Origin: JAWAAW01 sp964353335
GTDB lineage: Archaea > Nanobdellota > Nanobdellia > Woesearchaeales > ARS49
Assembly (NCBI GenBank): GCA_964353335.1
Contig: CAYGVI010000002.1
Coordinates: 1 to 64,000, forward strand
Direction of reading: 5' to 3'
DNA: 64,000 nt
The notes under the pieces were generated by a model. That model did not search any database and was not told where the DNA came from. It worked only from the letters and a program-made list of their open reading frames with translations. Shown here piece by piece: positions 57,640-64,000 of the stretch; the first letter of the stretch is position 1, and each line of letters opens with the position of its first letter. Both the position numbers and the translations under genes were made by a program.

Positions 57640-60600
57640 TTATCTGCCCCTTGCCTTATTAAGGAGCTTTTCAAGCTTCTTGATAGTATTGCCGTCGATG
57701 AGGGTTATCTCTGCTTCAGGCGCTTTTGCCTTCTTTTTCACTATTGGAACAGGCTTTCTAATGTTTGGAGCTGGCTTTCTGACGCTTACCGCCTCAATAG
57801 CCGGCTTGTGCCTGTGCCCCTTTGTTTCTGCGTGCAGGTGGCCCATTGTGAAGCCTAATAGTGCGAGCACAAATACCAGTACCAGTATTGCAAGCGGCAT
57901 TGTGAAGCCGCAGAACAGGTACATGCCAATTATGCCCATCAGCAGTACTGCGGAGATTATTGCAATCCACAATGCGCCTTCTCCGCGCTCGTGCCTGTTG
58001 ATTGCCCTGTACACATACGCAGTTGTAAGCAGTACAAGCAGTGCGACAAGGGGCCCTATGAACCAGGGCAGTACGCGGCATATGTAGTAATACTTGTAGC
58101 CTGTGACGCAGTCAACAGGGCAGTTAACCGTGGTTTCCCCTTCACCGCACACTCCGTTTCCACAATTGCAGTTGAGCGGGTCTTCTGTTTCTGCCTCTGA
58201 CATGTGCTTGCCGATTACAATCAGCATTCCTGACCTGCACGAATCGTCAACAACGTGTATGTACTTGTTGTATCCGAGGATTGCCTCGTCTGGGTTTTCA
58301 GCAGCGTCCTGCCTGAACAGTATGCGCTGCATTACTTTCCTTGAGAGCCAGTCATCAAGCAGGTCTGTGTGCGTCCTTGGCAGTTCAAAGTAGTGCTGGC
58401 AGTTGTCTGTTATCTGCGAGCCGCCCACTGTCCTTGCGCTGAAGATGCTTATGATTCCGTCATTTGGCAGGTATGTGTTGTTTGTCCTGAACAGGTCATA
58501 TGTGAACGGGTATGACTGCCTTCCTGCGATTACAAAGTATTCTGCGTCAGGCGACCTTGGAACCTGCTTTCCTGCGACTGCTTCTCCGAGCAGCGGCGAG
58601 CGCGGGTTCCATACCACTGAAGATGACCTGAGGTTTACAAGAGCCGCGAAGAGCTTGCCATAAATGTCAGCGCTCGGGCTTCCAAGCCCTGGCTGGCCTG
58701 CGAGTATCATGTCCTGCACTTTCTTTGGCCACACGAGGTTTTTGTCATTGGCGAGCTTCAATGCCTTCTGTGTGATTATTCCACCCATTGAGTGCATTAT
58801 GAAGCTGGCTTTGTCAAACTCAGATGCGCGCTCTTCAATCAGCGAAGATAACTCTGTCGCGACATCATCGCTGGTCATTGAGAGCGGGTAGCCGACAAGC
58901 CATATCTGCCAGTCGCTGTTCGTGTGCACCATGTCGTCTATGAATGACTGCCACCTTAGCTTGTCTGTGGTGAAGCCGTGCACAAGGAACACTGCCTTTC
59001 TTGAGCCTCCGTCATACAGCTTCTCCAAATCAACCTTCTTGCACGAACTGCAGGTTATTCCCATCACAGCGAACACTGCGCTGTTTGCATTGTCAAGGAA
59101 GAGCGAGACATCATCAACTTCAGCGACAATTGTCATGTTCTCGCGGTCAATGTAGCTGTTCAGGTATTTCCACTTCTCTCCTCCTGCCTTCACGTAAATC
59201 GCAAGGCTGTCAGGGTCAATGAAGTCAGGCGTCTGGTAAGGCATTGTTATTCTTACCTTTCCGCGGTATGGCGGGTTGATTGTGACCAGCAGGGGTGTTC
59301 CTATTATTACGAGGTTGGGGTGGGCTGCAGGAGGCACGTCAAATGTCGGCGAGGATATCTTGACAATTGTTGAGCCTGATGTTTGCGATAACAGCTCTGC
59401 AGAATACCTTCCTGACTGCACAATGCGCTCTGCGTCAGTCGGTCCAATGACTGCCTGCACAATTCTGGTTACATTGAGTTCTTCGTGAGTGTAATTCGGC
59501 CTGTCCCATCCTGTAATCTGCTGCCTTCTTGTTGTTTCTATGAACTGGTCTCCGCACTTTGCTGTGCTGACAACTTCGCTGCTGAGAGTGTCATGGCCTC
59601 CTTCAATGTATCTTATGAACGCCCTTACATCCCTGTAATTGTCAGGCACATTAATTGTCATGTCAATGTAGTTTCCGCTGCACGTGAGGTTTAATGCCGC
59701 GATGAAGTCATATCCTTCTGGCAGGTATGTGAGGTTTCTCCAGCTGCTTGAATCAATCGTGACTCCTCCCTCTCCTGTTGACGAGTCCTGACAGAACACT
59801 GGCGGAGGCAATGGCGGAGGCGGTACAACTGTTGGTTGCTCAATGCCCATAGTAAGGAATGGCGGTGTGACTGGCGGCTGTATTATTGTCGGCGGAACTG
59901 TTGGCGGTATTTGCGGAGGCGGGTTTACCGGCGGCTCTGTGTCGCACGGCGGTGTTGCGCACTCAGGCGGAGGGCATGTTCCTTCAGCCACGCAGCTTGT
60001 TGGCGGTATTACTGGCAAGCATCGCGGGTCTGTTGAGCCTGGCGGACACACCACACAATTTGGCGGTGTTCCTGTTGTTCCTGGCGGGCACCTGCAGTCA
60101 GGCGGTGTTCCAACACTTCCTGGCGGGCACGCGCAGTCTGGATATGTTCCAACTGCAGGCGGAGGGCACGGGCAGCCCGGGCCCTGCGGGTATATCACGC
60201 AAATATCAGGAGGTATGCAGCCAAGATTGCACTTTGAGTTGCATGTGCCGTCATATGCTACAATGGTGGTTCCAAACAGGGACAATTTGCACCCATTCTT
60301 CACAACAAGCCCTGGTGTGAAAGCAGCCTGCGGAGTCGGCGCAGCCGGCTTGCAATCATTGTTTCCAGTGTATACCGGAGCTGTCGCTGCTCCGCAATCA
60401 TTCTGTTTTGATTCTTTTATGCTGCATTTGCCCAATGTGAGTCCTGGTGACTTCTGACAGCAGCCTGTTCCAGCGTCCCAGCAATTATTATTTGGCGGGG
60501 CGGGAGTTGGGCAGTCTGCATCAGCTGTGCAGTTTATCGCTAAACAGCACTGGTCAATTGCTTGTTGGTCTGCGCCTGCTTCCATTGCATCGAAGCAATT

Positions 60601-63600
60601 GTATGGCGTGCTTGTTACAACCTTGTCACGCATCTGTGTATTCCATATTAGCATTGTACTTGGATCACAGAACCAATAGTCTTTAGTACAATGGCAACCA
60701 ATTTCCCTGCCGCACTTATCTGGGACCATCAATCCTGTTAATGGGTCAATGCCTGCATCACAAGGATCTCCGTTTGGATCGCAATACTCCCCAGGATCTA
60801 CCTTGCCATCGCCACAACGTTCGACACAGCATTCCTGGTATGCGGCAATTTTCATATACTGTTCCACACCAAGAGTGTTGCACTCAGTCTGAATTGGCAC
60901 TGTTTCTTCCCATTCAGAGCAGATTCCCTGCCCGACATACGCATTTATCCCTGAGAAGTAAGCGACTTTGCCCAGGGTTGAAGATTCCTGGCATTGGAAC
61001 TGTTGGTCACACGGGCGGCAGCACTCATTGTATGCTGCATCAGCAGCATCCTGTTCAATCTTGTTTTCGGTGCAGGAGCCTGTCTCGAGAGGCCACTGAT
61101 CGCATGTGCGGTACTCGTATGGGCTGCTAAACTGCGCCCCTTTTTTGATGCCAGAAGCGGTTGTGAAATCATGGCATGCATACGATGTCTTGCAGCAGCA
61201 TTTTGCTTTTGCAGTGTTTAGGTGGTCCATTGAAACGCCGTAAGAGCAGCATGAGTTTGCGCCGCACATTGTAACATCTGCAGGGTCACACTTTGTTTCT
61301 CCATTATACCCCCCATCATGGCTGCTGAATATTATTGCGGGCTTATTGTCTATTGTTGTGCATTTTGGCTCATTCTGCGTGCACTGTCTTCCCCCTCCTG
61401 GCGGTGGCGGCGGTGGTGATTCGCCTGGCGGGCATATGCAGTCTTGAGTGCATGTGGATGGGTTGCCCATGTTGTTTGCGCAAGACATGCCAGGGAATCT
61501 GCATTTTGGATCATGTTCTGGCGGGCATTCGCTTGGATTGTTTGAGTCCTGTACTGAGCCCTGCGTAAATGTCGCGAATGTTCTTCCGCCTGTTGCGACT
61601 CCGCTTGGGCTGCTTGATGATGCAGGCCTTCCTGAGTTTGATGTTGTTCCGCCAGGGTCTCCTGTTGACTGGCTTCCGTTTCCTATTGAGAATCCTGTGA
61701 ATGCGCCTTCTGCCTGTCCGCACATTGTCTGGCTTGCGTTTGTGAGGTTCATGAACCTTGGCCAGGCATTCCTGCCGTAAATGTTGTAAACTATTCCTGC
61801 TTCAGCAAGCGCGTTTGCGTGAGCCATTGGCGCTCCGACCATCACGTCTGCAACAAAGTCCCAGTTGACGTCGCGCGCATAGACTGCATAGCCTGCGCGC
61901 TCGCCTGGCGGTGTTCCTGAGGGATTTCCAAACACGCCGTAAAGCGTCACGTTTGCGTTTGACAGGCTGAGTGTTCCTGAAAGTGCAGTGCTGCCGAAAA
62001 CAATGTATGCTGTTCCTGCGTCCTCCTTGTCTGGAGGCGCATTGCTTCTTGGGGCGCCGATAAGCAGGTCCTTGATTGAGTCGTTGTTAACATCTGCCCT
62101 TGCAAACAGCGAAAATCCTGCAAGTGCATAGGTGTTGTTAATGCTGTTTACAGCCGGCTCGCCTATGAATGTGAAGTTTGCTGAAGCAAGCAGGTGTCCT
62201 GTGAATCCTTCTGTGCCAAAGAACACGTATCCGACTCCAACGCTCAGAACCCCTGAAACATTTGTTCCCGGAGCGCCGATCACAAGGTCTTGGATTGTGT
62301 CATTGTTAAGGTCTCCTGCTGTCAGCGAGGATCCAAAGAAGCCATTTGGCGCTGTGCCTGCAAATGTCGCGTTTGCTGCAAATGGCACGCTAATGCTGCT
62401 TGGCCAGGTTCTCCTGCCGAACACGACATCAACGCGGCCTGTTGCTGTCACAGAATTGTCAGGATAATCCACTTCTCCTATTATCAGGTCAGTGATGTTG
62501 TCATTGTTAAGGTCTCCAACTGCAAGCGAAAGGTCATCAACAGCGCTTACATTGATTGTGACATTGGCATTTGAAAGCATCCATGCGAAGTTTCCAAGCC
62601 TGTTGGCGCCGAAGAATATTGTGACTGAATGGTTTCCTGGCGCGCCGACAACAAGGTCATCAATTCCGTCGCCATTGACATCTCCTGAAGTTATTGCGTT
62701 TCCAACAAGGTCATTGGTATTTGAGCTTGAAACGCTGACATTTGCCACAGAAACTATGTTTCCGCTTGCCCTGTACGGGTATATTCCGTAAATCACGTAA
62801 ACACGTCCTGCTTCAGGGGTTTCGTTATTGAATGCGGTGAATGGCGCTGAAACAATTATGTCCTTAAACGTGTCATTATTGATATCGCCTGCTGCGAGCG
62901 CATAGCCAAGGCCGTCATATCCTGTGCTGTTTGTCACGTTTATTGTGTAAGTGCCGTTGAATGTGGCGTTGGCAAGGGTGCTGAGGTTGCTGTTTGGCCC
63001 GCAGACAAACTGGGTTTCATTTGATGAATACGAAGTGAATGCGCTGACATTGAATACTGTCAATCCTGGTGCTGATGATATGAGCGTGCATCTTGTGCAT
63101 GCCTCATAATTGCCATTGTCATTGATGTCCATCAAAGGATTTGGTGCAAAGTAAAGGTTGAAGAGCTTGATGACTGCAGAGGCATTGAACTCTGGTGCTG
63201 CAGTGCTGTTGACAAACACCCGGTTGTATGACAGGTTCATCACTTCTTCAAATGTGCGCTGGACGCCAAAGTTAAGGTTGACAGTGTAAGTGAGCATTGC
63301 AGGCCCATTGCTGTTCTGCATTTCAAATGTGGAGTTTGCGACCAGCGTTGAGCCATTGATTGTGTTGTTGAATCCGCCGTTTGTGACATTGAGCGAGCCG
63401 TAAATTCCGCTTACTGTGCTGGTGAGAATTATGTTCCTCTGCCCGCCTGTCAGGATTATTCCCCATGCATTATTGCTGAATGTGTTGTTCTTCAGGATGT
63501 TTCTCAGCGCAGTCGGCTCAACCTTTATTCCTGCTTCGGTATTCTGCAAAAGAGTGTTATTTTCAACAAGGTTTTCCTGCGAGCTTTCATCCAGCCTTAT

Positions 63601-64000
63601 TCCAACAACATTGTCAATTGCAGTGTTGTTTGTTATTGTGTTATTATGGCAGCTTCCTGAGAGTTTTATGCCGGTTGTGCTGTTTGAAACAGTGTTTCCG
63701 CGGAGCATCATCATGCTCGCGCTTCCCTGGAACAGGCAGCCTGTTGCCGTGTTGTTGGCAAATGTGTTGTTTTCAACAAGGTTGTTTTTGGAAGAGCCCT
63801 GTGCGATTATTCCCTCTGAGTTAAACCTGAAGCTGTTGTAAGTTATTGTGTTGTTCTCAGCGTTTTGCAGTGTTGTTCCTGTTACGCTGTTCTGGAACCT
63901 GCTTAGTGTGATGTTGTTGTAATGGCTTGAGTCAACATACAGTGCATTGCTGCTGTTGCTTGCGGCCATGCAGTCAAGGAGGGTATTATGCGCGCTTCCA
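57640..64000 (-). CDS. Giant exported mosaic protein (beta-helix, FG-GAP, Cys/Pro-rich, lipase-like domain, membrane anchor); 5' end beyond the window
   Basis: The frame is open to the right edge, so the N-terminus is missing; numbering below is from the first Met in the window (63969). Residues 1-280 are a right-handed parallel beta-helix with repeated NNTFANN-type rungs. About 350-740 contain six or seven FG-GAP repeats (DVNGDGIDDLVVGAPG). About 800-1250 are Cys-rich, and 1250-1400 Pro/Cys-rich. About 1650-1890 is an alpha/beta hydrolase with FLVHGF, MHSMGG (nucleophile Ser, first Gly of GxSxG is Met), NDGIIS and RTHTDLLDD. Three C-terminal membrane helices precede a basic tail. It is probably a surface lipase-like adhesin. 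Confidence 0.88.
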   Translation of the reverse strand, partial: GSAHNTLLDCMAASNSSNALYVDSSHYNNITLSRFQNSVTGTTLQNAENNTITYNSFRFNSEGIIAQGSSKNNLVENNTFANNTATGCLFQGSASMMMLRGNTVSNSTTGIKLSGSCHNNTITNNTAIDNVVGIRLDESSQENLVENNTLLQNTEAGIKVEPTALRNILKNNTFSNNAWGIILTGGQRNIILTSTVSGIYGSLNVTNGGFNNTINGSTLVANSTFEMQNSNGPAMLTYTVNLNFGVQRTFEEVMNLSYNRVFVNSTAAPEFNASAVIKLFNLYFAPNPLMDINDNGNYEACTRCTLISSAPGLTVFNVSAFTSYSSNETQFVCGPNSNLSTLANATFNGTYTINVTNSTGYDGLGYALAAGDINNDTFKDIIVSAPFTAFNNETPEAGRVYVIYGIYPYRASGNIVSVANVSVSSSNTNDLVGNAITSGDVNGDGIDDLVVGAPGNHSVTIFFGANRLGNFAWMLSNANVTINVSAVDDLSLAVGDLNNDNITDLIIGEVDYPDNSVTATGRVDVVFGRRTWPSSISVPFAANATFAGTAPNGFFGSSLTAGDLNNDTIQDLVIGAPGTNVSGVLSVGVGYVFFGTEGFTGHLLASANFTFIGEPAVNSINNTYALAGFSLFARADVNNDSIKDLLIGAPRSNAPPDKEDAGTAYIVFGSTALSGTLSLSNANVTLYGVFGNPSGTPPGERAGYAVYARDVNWDFVADVMVGAPMAHANALAEAGIVYNIYGRNAWPRFMNLTNASQTMCGQAEGAFTGFSIGNGSQSTGDPGGTTSNSGRPASSSSPSGVATGGRTFATFTQGSVQDSNNPSECPPEHDPKCRFPGMSCANNMGNPSTCTQDCICPPGESPPPPPPGGGRQCTQNEPKCTTIDNKPAIIFSSHDGGYNGETKCDPADVTMCGANSCCSYGVSMDHLNTAKAKCCCKTSYACHDFTTASGIKKGAQFSSPYEYRTCDQWPLETGSCTENKIEQDAADAAYNECCRPCDQQFQCQESSTLGKVAYFSGINAYVGQGICSEWEETVPIQTECNTLGVEQYMKIAAYQECCVERCGDGKVDPGEYCDPNGDPCDAGIDPLTGLMVPDKCGREIGCHCTKDYWFCDPSTMLIWNTQMRDKVVTSTPYNCFDAMEAGADQQAIDQCCLAINCTADADCPTPAPPNNNCWDAGTGCCQKSPGLTLGKCSIKESKQNDCGAATAPVYTGNNDCKPAAPTPQAAFTPGLVVKNGCKLSLFGTTIVAYDGTCNSKCNLGCIPPDICVIYPQGPGCPCPPPAVGTYPDCACPPGSVGTPPDCRCPPGTTGTPPNCVVCPPGSTDPRCLPVIPPTSCVAEGTCPPPECATPPCDTEPPVNPPPQIPPTVPPTIIQPPVTPPFLTMGIEQPTVVPPPPLPPPVFCQDSSTGEGGVTIDSSSWRNLTYLPEGYDFIAALNLTCSGNYIDMTINVPDNYRDVRAFIRYIEGGHDTLSSEVVSTAKCGDQFIETTRRQQITGWDRPNYTHEELNVTRIVQAVIGPTDAERIVQSGRYSAELLSQTSGSTIVKISSPTFDVPPAAHPNLVIIGTPLLVTINPPYRGKVRITMPYQTPDFIDPDSLAIYVKAGGEKWKYLNSYIDRENMTIVAEVDDVSLFLDNANSAVFAVMGITCSSCKKVDLEKLYDGGSRKAVFLVHGFTTDKLRWQSFIDDMVHTNSDWQIWLVGYPLSMTSDDVATELSSLIEERASEFDKASFIMHSMGGIITQKALKLANDKNLVWPKKVQDMILAGQPGLGSPSADIYGKLFAALVNLRSSSVVWNPRSPLLGEAVAGKQVPRSPDAEYFVIAGRQSYPFTYDLFRTNNTYLPNDGIISIFSARTVGGSQITDNCQHYFELPRTHTDLLDDWLSRKVMQRILFRQDAAENPDEAILGYNKYIHVVDDSCRSGMLIVIGKHMSEAETEDPLNCNCGNGVCGEGETTVNCPVDCVTGYKYYYICRVLPWFIGPLVALLVLLTTAYVYRAINRHERGEGALWIAIISAVLLMGIIGMYLFCGFTMPLAILVLVFVLALLGFTMGHLHAETKGHRHKPAIEAVSVRKPAPNIRKPVPIVKKKAKAPEAEITLIDGNTIKKLEKLLNKARGR

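Noticed and set aside
1..64000. CRISPR arrays, rRNA genes and intact insertion sequences
   Set aside because: No regularly spaced repeats, rRNA-like sequence or transposase motifs were seen in any frame on reading through the window.

Overview
The window looks like a chromosomal segment of an archaeon, probably a DPANN-type lineage (inference from gene content and many orphan helical proteins). Archaeal marks are TATA boxes about 25-28 nt upstream of many start codons (often giving leaderless mRNAs), GGTGA/GAGGTG ribosome binding sites elsewhere, an Lhr-type helicase, SRP54, a diphthamide-synthesis ATP pyrophosphatase, the archease-RtcB tRNA-ligation pair, and a tRNA gene with a bulge-helix-bulge intron. 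No rRNA, CRISPR array or intact insertion sequence was seen.

Layout. 1-2.3 kb: end of methionine aminopeptidase, an unknown protein, an M50 protease, a structured leader with a small unknown gene, and a lipoprotein. 2.4-5.5 kb: Lhr-like helicase. 5.5-16.1 kb (minus strand): a tightly overlapped six-gene operon coding, in transcription order, a Clp/HSP100-like AAA+ ATPase, a 171-aa unknown, a 429-aa unknown, a JAMM metalloprotease, a double-Rossmann E1-like activating enzyme and a 1407-aa helical protein; a 200-aa unknown lies just upstream. This is the best candidate for an undescribed system: a ubiquitin-like activation and deconjugation module with its own unfoldase-like ATPase. 17-18 kb: two duplicated mini zinc-ribbon genes with a shared 5' UTR hairpin. 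18-21.5 kb: Fe-S operon (HTH regulator, cysteine desulfurase, IscU-like scaffold, DUF1858-IscA fusion, phosphoesterase). 21.5-26.3 kb: PadR-controlled MacB/FtsX-type ABC exporter. 26.4-33.6 kb: thioredoxin reductase, four tandem paralogues, archease, RtcB, endonuclease IV-like protein, leucyl aminopeptidase. 33.6-43 kb: orphans including a 926-aa metallopeptidase-like protein, DUF2203, ferredoxin, LeuA-like synthase and membrane/exported proteins. Two copies of a palindromic double-hairpin element lie inside the DUF2203 and LeuA genes. 43-49.9 kb: phosphoesterase, mini zinc proteins, a probable structured RNA, an AbrB-PhoU regulator with a repeat-rich operator, a PHP phosphoesterase and a large unknown. 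49.9-57.6 kb: class II lysyl-tRNA synthetase, a retropepsin-RimK pair, tRNA-Leu with a T-loop intron, Dph6, SRP54 and small unknowns. 57.6-64 kb: a giant exported mosaic protein (beta-helix, FG-GAP repeats, Cys/Pro-rich spacer, lipase-like hydrolase, membrane anchor) that runs off the right edge.

How the parts connect: archease and RtcB are the ligation half of the pathway needed to splice the tRNA-Leu found here. The E1/JAMM/AAA+ operon joins activation, isopeptidase and unfoldase-like functions, though no modifier protein or E2 could be recognised in it. All identifications come from reading motifs by eye; no database search was possible.
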